This document shows positions 17,682 to 26,394 of a stretch of DNA of 64,000 nt, one piece after another. The notes below the pieces were generated by a model. The model was not told where the DNA came from. It searched no databases and worked only from the letters and a program-made list of their open reading frames with translations. Numbering within the stretch: the first letter of the stretch is position 1; every line of letters starts with the position of its first letter. The position numbers and the translations under genes were made by a program. Origin of the DNA: Chitinophagaceae bacterium (lineage in GTDB: Bacteria > Bacteroidota > Bacteroidia > Chitinophagales > Chitinophagaceae); the NCBI GenBank assembly GCA_947372105.1, contig CANBSH010000001.1, forward strand, positions 1 through 64,000, given 5' to 3'.

Positions 17682-18017
17682 ATGGCAGTAAAAACAATTA
17701 AGGAAAAAAAAGTATCCGCATCAAGTGCTATTAAAGCGGATAAATTAAGTAAACCTACTTCAAAGAAAAAAGTGGAAGAGGAAGATGATGTTGAAGAAGA
17801 GGAAGAAGTAAAAGATGATTGGGATGCTTCAGAAGAGGAGGATAGCTGGGATCCCGATTTCGAAGAATTTGATATGCCTAAAAAAGCATCCAAAAAACCA
17901 GGCAAACTCAAGAAGGAAGATGACGATGATTTTTCCTTAGACGATGATATAAAAGGTTTGGACGATGACGACGATGATTTATTTGACGAGAAGGATGAAT
18001 TTGACGACGACTATTAA
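17682..18017 (+). CDS. Small disordered acidic protein of unknown function
   Basis: I do not recognise this 111-aa protein. Residues 1-36 are Lys-rich (many KxxK and Ser). Residues 37-111 are mainly Asp/Glu, with blocks such as EEEDDVEEEEE, SLDDDIKGLDDDDDD and a DEFDDDY C-terminus, broken by one KKASKKPGKLKK stretch. There are no hydrophobic core, Cys or membrane segments, so it is probably disordered. Such charge patterns occur in proteins that bind nucleic acid or basic proteins, but that is inference. It has its own exact -7 element, and its stop codon shares TTAA with the convergent transglycosylase gene. Confidence 0.7.
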   Translation: MAVKTIKEKKVSASSAIKADKLSKPTSKKKVEEEDDVEEEEEVKDDWDASEEEDSWDPDFEEFDMPKKASKKPGKLKKEDDDDFSLDDDIKGLDDDDDDLFDEKDEFDDDY

Positions 18018-19051
18018 TCCTTGATTTGATACAGCGCCTTGATGGAAGCTTGAAGTATTTCATTTTTATGCGCCTCGAAAAATTCTAATTTATCCTTAGG
18101 CAATTGCAACTCAAATGCTTTACCGGTTGCTACTGTTTTTTCCAACTGCGGATTTAATTGCAATAAAGTATTCAATGGGATACGAACCCACTCCGCAATC
18201 ACTGCAACACTATATCTTCCTTTAATCATAACCTTTGAAAGATTAGCTGTATTAGTATAACCTTTTTTATCTGGAAGATTTTTGGTTTGTGTAGCTTGTA
18301 TTTGATCTGTTTCAAAAACATAATTGGTAGCTATGAACTTTTTGACATGATCGCGTGTTTCTAGAGGCAATGAATATTGTATTTCCCAAAAATCCTTAGA
18401 CTTCATTTTTTGAATCACCTGACGCAATCTTCCAGCGCCTCCATTATAGGCGGCAACCACTAATAACCAATCTCCAAATTCATCATACAATTCTTTTAAA
18501 ATAGTGGCAGCAGCAAGGGTGCTTTTTTGATAATCGGTCCGCTCATCTACAGGCATTAATTTAAGTCCTAATCTTTGTGCTTCATCGGGCATAATTTGCC
18601 AAGGACCTACCGCACCCGCCGAAGAAACTATATTGCTGCTTAAATGGCTTTCAATCACACTTAAATATTTCAATTGAGTGGGTATACCCCTACTTTCTAA
18701 AATCAGATCATACAAATTGAAATAAGGTTTAGCCCATGATTTCATTTTAATTAATTCTGGGCCTTGTTTATCCATATAAGTTTGAATAAAACTAATGGCT
18801 TTGTCATTGATCTGATATTGTAATGGATTGTTTTTGACATCCGTCTTCACCACCGTAAACAAACTTTCAAATTCTACCCTAGGTTGACGAGAACTATCTA
18901 TTTTAAGGTTGGGTTTTTGACTTTTAGCAAGAAGCGTATCTTTTTTCTTGGCCTGAATAGTGGAATCCTTCTGATATGCAAAAGCGCCCATTTGAAGGAG
19001 GACACAAATGCCCACACCTGTGATTCTTACAATGGATTTCCAATTTTTCAT
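18014..19051 (-). CDS. Lytic murein transglycosylase (MltD-like, SLT family)
   Basis: It cleaves peptidoglycan glycan strands to 1,6-anhydro products in the periplasm. The 345-aa protein has a signal segment (about 9-26). The SLT domain (about 110-260) shows the catalytic Glu in YLSVIESHLSS, AVGPWQIMPDEAQRLGL and AAYNGGAGRL. The C-terminal part, with YSVAVIAEWVRIPLNTLLQLNPQL, resembles a degenerate LysM-type cell-wall-binding domain. Its ATG overlaps the gatA stop by 4 bp, so it is probably translated from the gatA message. Confidence 0.9.
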   Translation of the reverse strand: MKNWKSIVRITGVGICVLLQMGAFAYQKDSTIQAKKKDTLLAKSQKPNLKIDSSRQPRVEFESLFTVVKTDVKNNPLQYQINDKAISFIQTYMDKQGPELIKMKSWAKPYFNLYDLILESRGIPTQLKYLSVIESHLSSNIVSSAGAVGPWQIMPDEAQRLGLKLMPVDERTDYQKSTLAAATILKELYDEFGDWLLVVAAYNGGAGRLRQVIQKMKSKDFWEIQYSLPLETRDHVKKFIATNYVFETDQIQATQTKNLPDKKGYTNTANLSKVMIKGRYSVAVIAEWVRIPLNTLLQLNPQLEKTVATGKAFELQLPKDKLEFFEAHKNEILQASIKALYQIKD

Positions 19052-20484
19052 GCGCTATGATTCTTGTTCATTTGGGTAGCACTGAATGCGAATAAGGCTT
19101 CTTCATGAAAGGAGGCACTCATGACTTGCAAACCAAAAGGCATCCCATTGCTATGTTTGAATAAAGGTATCGAAATAGCAGGTATCCCTACTAAATTAGC
19201 ATACACCGTGTATATGTCCGCCAAAAACATCTGAGTAGGTGTTTGATGGTTTTCGCCTAAATTAAAAGCAGTACTTGGAACGGTAGGAGAAATAAGTATA
19301 TCGTATTTTGAAAAAAAATCTTCTGTAAAATTGACTAATTGTTTGCGAACCTGTTGCGCCTTGGTGAAGTAGGCATCAAAATATCCGGCACTCAAAACAA
19401 ATGTGCCTAATAAAATACGTCTTTGTACTTCTTCTCCAAAACCTTCTGTTCTGCTTAATTTATACAACTCCGTTAAGTCGGATATAGACTGTTGTGTTCT
19501 ATGTCCAAATTTTACTCCATCATATCGTGATAAATTACTAGAAGCTTCTGCCGTCGTTAAAACATAGTAAGTAGGTACTACATAAGATAATAATGAAAAA
19601 TCAATAGCTTCCACTGTATATCCATTTTGTTCTAATTCTTTGATATAAGCAATGAATTGAGTTTTCATTTCAGGATCCAAATCCGGATGAGAAATAGTTT
19701 CTTTAAAGTAGGCCACCTTTTTTGGAGTCCCTATTGTAAGTTGTGAATAAGTGGGTACAGGTAAATTGGAAACCGTACTATCCATTTCATCTTGACCCGC
19801 AATCGTTTCTAAAACAATCGCTGCATCTTCTACCGATTTTGAAAAAATTCCAATTTGATCAAATGAAGAAGCATAGGCTATTAATCCATATCTTGAAATA
19901 CGACCATAACTTGGTTTTAAACCTACCACTCCGCAAAAGTCGGCAGGCTGACGTACCGAACCACCCGTATCAGACCCTAAACTCACCATACACATATCCA
20001 TTTGCACTCCGACCGCTGAGCCACCAGAGGAACCACCTGGTACTTTATCAGGATCAAGTCCATTTTTTACTGGACCAAATGCCGAATTCTCATTGCTACT
20101 TCCCATCGCAAATTCATCGCAGTTTTGTCTTCCAATAATAATAGCACCTTCTGACAATAATTTTTCAATTGCAGAAGCGGAATAAACCGCTGTATAATTT
20201 TCTAATATTTTGGAAGCGGCAGATACTTTATGATCTTTATAACATAGTACATCTTTAATACCCACTACTACCCCATGTAATTTTCCCATAGGAATCCCCT
20301 GCGCTCTTGATGTATCTAATTCAAGTGCACGTTGTTTGGCTTCTTCCCTAAAAACTTCTAGAAAAGAATGAAGTGAACTATTTTTTTCAATTTGGGATAA
20401 ATAAAAGTCAACTACCTGCGCACAGGAAAGTTGATTGACTTGCAATGCAGCATGGTAGTCTTTGATTGTAGTAAAACTAAACAA
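19048..20484 (-). CDS. gatA: Asp-tRNA(Asn)/Glu-tRNA(Gln) amidotransferase subunit A, TTG start
   Basis: GatA releases ammonia from glutamine for transamidation of mischarged Glu-tRNA(Gln) or Asp-tRNA(Asn). The 478-aa protein has the amidase triad Lys77 (VVVGIKDVL), Ser152 (GGSSGGS) and nucleophile Ser176 (SDTGGSVRQPA). The family N-terminus SFTTIKDYHAALQ needs a start at TTG 20484. An in-frame TAG lies two codons upstream, and the next in-frame ATG is at codon 66. It is followed, with 4-bp overlap, by the transglycosylase gene; gatB and gatC are not here. An exact -7 element lies 42 nt upstream. Confidence 0.93.
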   Translation of the reverse strand: MFSFTTIKDYHAALQVNQLSCAQVVDFYLSQIEKNSSLHSFLEVFREEAKQRALELDTSRAQGIPMGKLHGVVVGIKDVLCYKDHKVSAASKILENYTAVYSASAIEKLLSEGAIIIGRQNCDEFAMGSSNENSAFGPVKNGLDPDKVPGGSSGGSAVGVQMDMCMVSLGSDTGGSVRQPADFCGVVGLKPSYGRISRYGLIAYASSFDQIGIFSKSVEDAAIVLETIAGQDEMDSTVSNLPVPTYSQLTIGTPKKVAYFKETISHPDLDPEMKTQFIAYIKELEQNGYTVEAIDFSLLSYVVPTYYVLTTAEASSNLSRYDGVKFGHRTQQSISDLTELYKLSRTEGFGEEVQRRILLGTFVLSAGYFDAYFTKAQQVRKQLVNFTEDFFSKYDILISPTVPSTAFNLGENHQTPTQMFLADIYTVYANLVGIPAISIPLFKHSNGMPFGLQVMSASFHEEALFAFSATQMNKNHSA

Positions 20485-20526
20485 AGGCTAATAATTAAGT
20501 AGATAAAAATAAATGGAGAACCGAAT

Positions 20527-20534
20527 CAAAAATA
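20527..20534 (-). promoter_or_regulatory. Putative gatA promoter -7 element
   Basis: TATTTTTG on the minus strand matches TAnnTTTG exactly. It lies between the tatA stop and the gatA TTG start. Confidence 0.5.
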
Positions 20535-20553
20535 AAACTAGAAGATAAAAATA

Positions 20554-20742
20554 CTATGCGCCTTTTTCATCTTTTTCTTTAATTCCATCTTCGATTTCTT
20601 TCTTTACATTGTTTTTAGCATCGTTGAATTCACGGATACCCTTTCCTAATCCACGCATGAATTCAGGAATTTTACGTCCGCCAAACATCACTAAAATAAC
20701 GACACCGATAATTAATAATTCTTGAAATCCTAAGTTGCCCAT
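20554..20742 (-). CDS. tatA: Twin-arginine translocase subunit TatA/TatE
   Basis: TatA oligomers form the passage through which folded proteins cross the inner membrane. The 62-aa protein has the standard layout: a short N-terminal membrane helix (about 6-21, FQELLIIGVVILVMFGG), the hinge GGRKIPEFMRGLGKGIREF as an amphipathic helix, and a charged tail KKEIEDGIKEKDEKGA. tatC is not in the window. It lies between the rplS terminator and gatA. A one-mismatch -7 element (TAAATTTA) lies close upstream. Confidence 0.93.
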   Translation of the reverse strand: MGNLGFQELLIIGVVILVMFGGRKIPEFMRGLGKGIREFNDAKNNVKKEIEDGIKEKDEKGA

Positions 20743-20826
20743 AATGTTAAATTTAGAATAATAAAGGTAAGGTAATTATAAAACAGATACATCAATTTTT
20801 TAGGCGAATTAAGCTAAATAAAGCAT

Positions 20827-20856
20827 AAAAAAAGCGACCCAAAAATGAGTCGCTTT
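20827..20856 (-). terminator. Intrinsic terminator of rplS
   Basis: On the minus strand, an 8-bp stem (20849-20856 with 20831-20838) is followed by seven U. It lies between the rplS stop and tatA. Confidence 0.85.
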
Positions 20857-20932
20857 AGTATAAATTAATCTATTATATAATCTTTCAAGGAATCTATGAT
20901 CAGTTGGAGTGAAATTGATCCTCGAAAAAATA

Positions 20933-21283
20933 CTAGAATCTTTTTTCCTTGATACGTGCGCTTTTTCCGCTTCTGTCACGTAAGTAGTACAATTTAGCAC
21001 GACGAACTTTACCAGATTTGTTTAACACGATAGAATCGATATTAGGAGATAAAAAAGGGAATAAACGTTCAACGCCTACTCCATCAGATATTTTACGTAC
21101 AGTAAAAGACGCAGTAGCACCGGTTCCTTGTGATTTAATCACATCTCCACGGAAACTTTGAATACGTTCTTTACCACCCTCTACGATTTTGTAGTTTACG
21201 GTAATATTATCACCAGCTTTAAATGCTGGGTAGTCTTTTTTTGCGGTCAATTGTTCGTGTACGAACTTTACGGCTGCGCTCAT
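20933..21283 (-). CDS. rplS: 50S ribosomal protein L19
   Basis: L19 sits at the 30S-50S interface. The 116-aa protein shows the family core: [55 protein letters not shown] and [25 protein letters not shown]. It is monocistronic, with an exact -7 element upstream and a terminator downstream. trmD and rimM, often its neighbours in other phyla, are absent. Confidence 0.98.
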   Translation of the reverse strand: MSAAVKFVHEQLTAKKDYPAFKAGDNITVNYKIVEGGKERIQSFRGDVIKSQGTGATASFTVRKISDGVGVERLFPFLSPNIDSIVLNKSGKVRRAKLYYLRDRSGKSARIKEKRF

Positions 21284-21305
21284 AATTCTTATTTTTTGCG
21301 GACGG

Positions 21306-21313
21306 CAAAGGTA
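21306..21313 (-). promoter_or_regulatory. Putative rplS promoter -7 element
   Basis: TACCTTTG on the minus strand matches TAnnTTTG exactly, 22 nt before the rplS ATG. Confidence 0.55.
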
Positions 21314-21363
21314 GGCGAACCCTCCTTATTATCCAAATTATTTGATTCAAAATTAAATATCCT

Positions 21364-22929
21364 CTATCTAGCAATGTTTACAGCCCTCTTTTCACGGATC
21401 ACTGTGACCTTAATTTGACCAGGATAGGTCATGTCAGTCTGGATCTTTTGGGCTATTTCAAAGCTCAATTGGTCAGAAGTTTGATCAGACACTTTTTCAG
21501 CCTCCACAATCACCCTTAATTCACGTCCCGCTTGGATCGCATAAGCTTTTTCTACCCCTTGGTAGTTCATAGCCAAGTTTTCTAAGTCCTTGATTCTCTG
21601 AATGTATTGTTGCATAATTTCCCTTCTAGCCCCAGGTCTTGCCCCGCTAATAGCGTCACAAGCTTGGATAATAGGTGAAATCACATATTGCATCTCCATT
21701 TCATCATGGTGGGCACCAATGGCATTGACAACAGCAGGATTTTCTCCGTATTTTTCAGCCAATTTAGCGCCTAATAATGCGTGGCTTAATTCTGTTTCTT
21801 CATCAGGTACTTTTCCAATATCATGTAACAATCCAGCACGTTTTGCCAATTTAGGATTCAACCCTAATTCAGCTGCCATAATTCCACATAAATTAGCGGT
21901 CTCACGACTATGCATCAATAAGTTTTGACCATAAGAAGAACGGAATCGCATTTTACCAATGATTCTAATTAACTCCTTATGTAAACCATGAATTCCTAAT
22001 TCTATGACAGTTCGTTCTCCAATTTCTGCAATTTGATCTTCTAACTGACGACGTGTTTTTTCAACCACTTCCTCAATACGAGCGGGGTGTATACGACCAT
22101 CTGCAACTAAACGTTGCAAACTTAAACGAGCAATTTCACGACGCAATGGATCAAAAGAGGAAAGTAAGATTGCTTCTGGTGTATCATCCACAATTAAATC
22201 TACTCCAGTTGCTGCTTCAATGGCACGGATATTACGTCCTTCACGTCCAATGATTTGACCTTTCATTTCATCCGACTCCAAATTAAATACAGTCACTGTA
22301 TTTTCAATGGCAACTTCGGCCGCAGTACGTTGAATAGATTGTATAATAATTTTACGTGCTTCTTTATTTGCCTTTTGTTTGGCGTCTTCAATAATTTCTT
22401 GTTGAAGTGATAAAGCTTGGCTCTGAGCCTCATTCTTAAGACTTTCAATTAATTGTTGTCTCGCATCATCTGCACTTAAGTTGGCAATTTTTTCCAAACG
22501 ACGAATGTGTTCTTCTTGGTGTTTTTCTAACTCGGTGCGTTTCAAATTCACCAATTCAGTTTGACGATTTAAGTTTTCCTTGATCGCTTCATTGTCTTTT
22601 ACTTGCTTATCAATAGAAGCTTCTTTTTGATTAATCGTAATTTCTTTTTGCTTAATTCTATTTTCAGCTTCTCCTATTTTTTTGTTCTTATCTAATACCT
22701 CACGATCATGATCGGCTTTCAATTGCACAAAACGTTCTTTCGCTTCAAGCTGTTTTTCCTTCTTAATAGTTTCAGCTCTTAGTTCGGTTTCCTTTAAAAT
22801 GTTGGCTGCTTGCGCTTCCGCTTCTTCGACTTGTTTCTTTGTATTGCGGGCAAATACTAATTTCCCGACGAGCACCCCTCCCAATAAGGAGACGCCTCCA
22901 ATGATGACAAATAATATTGTTTGATCCAT
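21364..22929 (-). CDS. rny: Ribonuclease Y
   Basis: RNase Y is a membrane-anchored endoribonuclease that starts mRNA decay. The 521-aa protein has one N-terminal membrane helix (about 4-25). A long Lys/Glu/Gln coiled coil (about 30-190) is followed by a KH domain with [20 protein letters not shown] (about 228-247). The HD domain motif [15 protein letters not shown] and the later GAHHDE supply metal ligands. It lies downstream of zapA and the candidate structured RNA, on the same strand. Confidence 0.96.
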   Translation of the reverse strand: MDQTILFVIIGGVSLLGGVLVGKLVFARNTKKQVEEAEAQAANILKETELRAETIKKEKQLEAKERFVQLKADHDREVLDKNKKIGEAENRIKQKEITINQKEASIDKQVKDNEAIKENLNRQTELVNLKRTELEKHQEEHIRRLEKIANLSADDARQQLIESLKNEAQSQALSLQQEIIEDAKQKANKEARKIIIQSIQRTAAEVAIENTVTVFNLESDEMKGQIIGREGRNIRAIEAATGVDLIVDDTPEAILLSSFDPLRREIARLSLQRLVADGRIHPARIEEVVEKTRRQLEDQIAEIGERTVIELGIHGLHKELIRIIGKMRFRSSYGQNLLMHSRETANLCGIMAAELGLNPKLAKRAGLLHDIGKVPDEETELSHALLGAKLAEKYGENPAVVNAIGAHHDEMEMQYVISPIIQACDAISGARPGARREIMQQYIQRIKDLENLAMNYQGVEKAYAIQAGRELRVIVEAEKVSDQTSDQLSFEIAQKIQTDMTYPGQIKVTVIREKRAVNIAR

Positions 22930-22983
22930 TGTTTAATTCTTGTGTTTTTAAAATAATTCATACTCCCCTTTTTCTTAGTTAAT

Positions 22984-23135
22984 GAGGTTTCTACATTAAG
23001 CCAATATTATATATAAATCGTTGATAGTCACCTATAGCAAGCTTCGTTCACACAAAAATTACAAGATGACGTATTTTGATTTTTTATAATGCGTCAAAGG
23101 TTCAGGTACGAAGATAAATTAAATAATGGAAACTC
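22984..23135 (-). ncRNA. Candidate 6S-like structured RNA between zapA and rny
   Basis: This part of the 225-bp zapA-rny gap folds as one long hairpin on the minus strand. A closing helix pairs 23124-23135 with 22984-22998 (12 bp, two bulges). Inner helices pair 23108-23113 with 23042-23047 and 23092-23096 with 23067-23071. A further CCCCTTT/AAAGGGG pairing (about 23144-23150 with 22965-22971) could extend the base. The layout and size suit the 6S family, which has a Bacteroidota subtype (6S-Flavo in Rfam). No promoter or terminator is clear, so the call is tentative. Confidence 0.42.
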
Positions 23136-23154
23136 AGGGCCCAAAGGGGGGCAA

Positions 23155-23466
23155 TTATGTCTTAGAAAGTGCCTTTTCTACCCAAGTTGTCAGTGTTTCT
23201 ATTTGATTTTGAGCATTTTCTATCTCATATAGGTTTTGTCCAGTCTTTTGTTGTTCGGTAGTGAACCACAAAAGGACCATAGAAATATAATCCTGCATAT
23301 CCTTACCCGCATAGGCATTTTTGAATTCAACCATCTTCTGGTTAATCAAGGCGGCAGTATTACGTACTGTCTCCTCATCCTTTGCATCAATTTTCACTCG
23401 ATAGGTACGATCTGCAATCGTGATATTGATTGGAATCAAATTAGGTGAAGGGTTCGTATCGGACAT
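23155..23466 (-). CDS. zapA: Cell division protein ZapA
   Basis: ZapA bundles FtsZ filaments at the division ring. The 103-aa protein has the family start IPINITIADRTYRVKIDAKDEETVRNTAALINQKM, with the VRNTAALIN segment near 33-41. A C-terminal coiled coil (about 68-100) mediates dimerisation. It follows a small coiled-coil gene after a 3-bp gap and is followed by the candidate structured RNA and rny. In proteobacteria ssrS (6S RNA) also lies beside zapA, which supports the RNA call. Confidence 0.9.
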   Translation of the reverse strand: MSDTNPSPNLIPINITIADRTYRVKIDAKDEETVRNTAALINQKMVEFKNAYAGKDMQDYISMVLLWFTTEQQKTGQNLYEIENAQNQIETLTTWVEKALSKT

Positions 23467-23469
23467 GGT

Positions 23470-23757
23470 TTAGGGATTCAAGTTTTTAATAGCCGAATCA
23501 ATTTCCTTAATGTATTGGTCAATTTTATGTGCCATTTTTTCCTTCTCAGCAGGATTCATTTCGGAATGATTCATCATAGCGGCTGCTAATTTAGATTGTT
23601 CTTCTAACAATTTTTGCTGCAAGTTTTGGACCTGCTCCTCTTTTTTAGCCACCTGTGCTTGCAATTGCTGATGCTCTTTTTCAAGGGAAGCAAATCGCTT
23701 TAGTAGAAGCTGTAGCTTTTCCTGTAATAGAGATAAAGAAGGTTGTAGATCAATCAT
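23470..23757 (-). CDS. Small coiled-coil protein upstream of zapA
   Basis: The 95-aa protein starts at ATG 23757 (MIDLQPSLSLLQEKLQ); an earlier frame start is TTG and less likely. Residues 8-62 form a near-continuous heptad pattern rich in Leu, Gln, Lys and Glu. A shorter helix near the C-terminus follows (KIDQYIKEIDSAIKNL). No catalytic motif is visible. It lies between pheT (27 bp) and zapA (3 bp), so cotranscription with zapA is likely. A ZapB-like role at the division ring is plausible from size and context, but this is inference. Confidence 0.7.
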   Translation of the reverse strand: MIDLQPSLSLLQEKLQLLLKRFASLEKEHQQLQAQVAKKEEQVQNLQQKLLEEQSKLAAAMMNHSEMNPAEKEKMAHKIDQYIKEIDSAIKNLNP

Positions 23758-23784
23758 GCACAAAATTTGATAGAATGAATTTAG

Positions 23785-26196
23785 TTATTTTCTGATTTCT
23801 GCTTGAATATTTTTTTCAAATAATGAAATCATTTTACCCATCATCTTTTCAATTTCACTATCCGTCAATGTTTTGTCTTCCCCGTTGAATACAAAATTGA
23901 TGGCCACCGATTTTTTTTGATGCCCTAACTTTTCACTTTCAAACACATCAAATACTCGCGTATCTTTAAGTGCAGAAAGCTTTGCTTCTTTAATACAAGA
24001 CTGAATGGCATCATAGGAAGTTGACTGATCAAGAACTAAAGCAAGATCTCTTTCAATGGAAGGGTACTTTGAAATTTCTTGATAGACCACTTTTTGTTGC
24101 TGATAACTTTGTAATAAAGCAGCAAGCTCCCATTGTATATATACTACCGGCTGCTTAATGCCAAATGCTTGTAATTTTTTACCTCCTACTACTTCTAAAT
24201 AGCCGAGATTTTTTTTATTCCACACCAATGAAACTTTTCCTGGAGCTGCATTTTGAAAATCAACATTTTTAAGACCTAATAATTCAAAAATAGATTGAGC
24301 AATCCCTTTCGCCACAAAAAAATCTTGTTCTACCCCTTTACTTCTCCAACCTTCTTCAAAAGATTTTCCTGAAATGTAAACGGCCAATTGTTCATTTTCA
24401 TAATAATTTCCTGACTTTGATTTTCCATATACTTTTCCTATTTCAAAAAATGAAATGGAAGTATTTTTGCGGTTCACATTATAGGCAATACTCTCCAATC
24501 CAGTTTCCAACATAGAAGGTCGCATGACATCTAATTCGGCACTTAAATTATTCAACATTTTTACTGAAGAGGATAATACTTCTTCAGAAAAATAAGCACT
24601 ATTGGTAATGGAATTGGTCAAAATTTCGGTGTACCCACGACCCACTAAAAATTGAGCAATTTTATCTTTAAACTTTTCTTTCGCCTCCAAAGGATCTATC
24701 GAAGGACTAATAGTGATAGAAGTAGGAATAGCAATATTATCTAAGCCATCAATTCTCAAAATTTCTTCCACAAGATCGGCAGCGATACTAATATCTGGTT
24801 TATGATAAGGCACTGCAACTTCAATGCTGGCTTCGGTTTCCTGTAAGATGTCAAATCCTAAACTTGTTAAAATAATTTTTACTTGTTGCGGCGTATATAC
24901 TTTACCGCCTAATTTTTTTAAGTAGGCAAAGGTTAATGTTACTTTTACTTTTTGTGCGGGTTGCGGATATACATCTACCACTTCACTACAAGTGCCTCCT
25001 GCAATATCTTGTATCATTTGCGCAGCACGCTCAAGTACTTTAACGGTACCTGCAATATCCACTCCTTTTTCAAAACGAGTAGCCGCATCGGTTCTCAAAC
25101 CATGATGAACCGATGTTTTACGAATATGTACATTTTCAAACCATGCACTTTCTAAAAAGATAGCAGTCGTTGTTTCTTTGACGCCACTTGAAATGCCTCC
25201 AAACACACCTGCAATACACATTGGTTTTTCAATATCATTGATCGTTAAATCATTTGCTGTTAAGGTTCGTTCCGTGCCGTCTAAAGTGGTAAACTTAGTT
25301 CCTGCTGCATTCTTTTTTACAACAATAGTTTGACCTTTTATTTGAGCTGCATCAAAAGCATGCAATGGTTGCCCTGTCTCATGTAAAATAAAATTAGTGA
25401 TGTCTACTATGTTATTAATAGACCTTACGCCAATAGCTTGTAATTTATTTTTCAACCAAGTGGGAGATGCTTTTACAGTGACCCCTTCAATTACTAATCC
25501 ACTATATCGAGCACATGCTTTTTCATCTTCAATCATCACTTTATAAGGTGCTACTTTATTATCTTTTTGCAAAGTACTGTGGAGTGGACTTTTAGCTTGT
25601 ACAGGGGATTCATGATAAGATAAATATGCGCAAACATCTTTGGCAACTCCAAAATGACTCATGGCATCCATGCGATTAGGAGTCAAACCTATTTCATAAA
25701 TCCAATCTTCATAATATTCATAAATGTCGGCTACTGAAGAGCCTACTGCTATATCAGAAGATAAAACTATAATTCCTGCATGATCATCACTCACTCCAAT
25801 TTCATCTTCGGCACAAATCATTCCTTCACTCTCCTCTCCTCTAATTTTTGCCAATTTCATGGTGATACCTTCTTCTTTTCCATGAGGATAAATAGTGGTC
25901 CCCACGGGCGCCAGCACTACTTTTTGACCTACTGCTACATTGGAAGCGCCGCACACTACTTTTAAAGGGGCTTCTTTACCAATATTTACTTTCGTCAATT
26001 TTAATTTATCTGCATTGGGATGTTGCACCACTTCCAATACTTCACCAACCACTAAACCCGCCAAGCCCCCCTTGAAGTTTTCGTAACGCTCCAAAGACTC
26101 TACTTCTAACCCTATCGAAGTTAATATGGTAGATAATTTCTCGGGATGAATGGTTTGCGGCAAATATTCGCTAAGCCAGCGATAACTAATGGTCAT
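23785..26196 (-). CDS. pheT: Phenylalanine-tRNA ligase beta subunit
   Basis: With PheS it charges tRNA(Phe). The 803-aa bacterial-type beta subunit has the N-terminal tRNA-binding domain (about 40-150, VVGEVLEVVQHPNADKLKL). The B3/B4 editing domain contains NNIVDITNFILHETGQPLHAFD and the B5 domain follows. The C-terminal anticodon-binding FDX-ACB domain starts near SKYPSIERDLALVLDQ. pheS is not adjacent. It is divergent from dnaB. An exact -7 element lies 23 nt upstream, and the coiled-coil/zapA pair follows. Confidence 0.97.
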   Translation of the reverse strand: MTISYRWLSEYLPQTIHPEKLSTILTSIGLEVESLERYENFKGGLAGLVVGEVLEVVQHPNADKLKLTKVNIGKEAPLKVVCGASNVAVGQKVVLAPVGTTIYPHGKEEGITMKLAKIRGEESEGMICAEDEIGVSDDHAGIIVLSSDIAVGSSVADIYEYYEDWIYEIGLTPNRMDAMSHFGVAKDVCAYLSYHESPVQAKSPLHSTLQKDNKVAPYKVMIEDEKACARYSGLVIEGVTVKASPTWLKNKLQAIGVRSINNIVDITNFILHETGQPLHAFDAAQIKGQTIVVKKNAAGTKFTTLDGTERTLTANDLTINDIEKPMCIAGVFGGISSGVKETTTAIFLESAWFENVHIRKTSVHHGLRTDAATRFEKGVDIAGTVKVLERAAQMIQDIAGGTCSEVVDVYPQPAQKVKVTLTFAYLKKLGGKVYTPQQVKIILTSLGFDILQETEASIEVAVPYHKPDISIAADLVEEILRIDGLDNIAIPTSITISPSIDPLEAKEKFKDKIAQFLVGRGYTEILTNSITNSAYFSEEVLSSSVKMLNNLSAELDVMRPSMLETGLESIAYNVNRKNTSISFFEIGKVYGKSKSGNYYENEQLAVYISGKSFEEGWRSKGVEQDFFVAKGIAQSIFELLGLKNVDFQNAAPGKVSLVWNKKNLGYLEVVGGKKLQAFGIKQPVVYIQWELAALLQSYQQQKVVYQEISKYPSIERDLALVLDQSTSYDAIQSCIKEAKLSALKDTRVFDVFESEKLGHQKKSVAINFVFNGEDKTLTDSEIEKMMGKMISLFEKNIQAEIRK

Positions 26197-26219
26197 ACTT
26201 CAACTTTATGGTATAGCTT

Positions 26220-26227
26220 CAAAAATA
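26220..26227 (-). promoter_or_regulatory. Putative pheT promoter -7 element
   Basis: TATTTTTG on the minus strand matches TAnnTTTG exactly, 23 nt before the pheT ATG. The rest of the pheT-dnaB gap (to 26394) holds only one small hairpin (26308-26326). Confidence 0.5.
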
Positions 26228-26394
26228 CAAAAAAGGGGGTGAATAACCTCAAAGTTAGGGTGTACAACTAGGGGATAACTCCAATTTTATGTGAATTCCA
26301 TATCTAGCCCCCTGTTAAAAACGGGGTTGCAAAACTAAATTTCATGAAGTCCTAATTTGGTTTGATTTTCGCAGTAGTAAAAATGCTTCTATTT

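Noticed and set aside
20809..21000. 63-aa frame overlapping the end of rplS
   Set aside because: It spans the rplS terminator and the last rplS codons in another frame. The rplS product at 20933-21283 is clearly the real gene.
26228..26394. Structured leader RNA or small RNA before dnaB
   Set aside because: Only one short hairpin (7 bp with a bulge, 26308-26326) is visible, without a U-tract or a recognisable family pattern.
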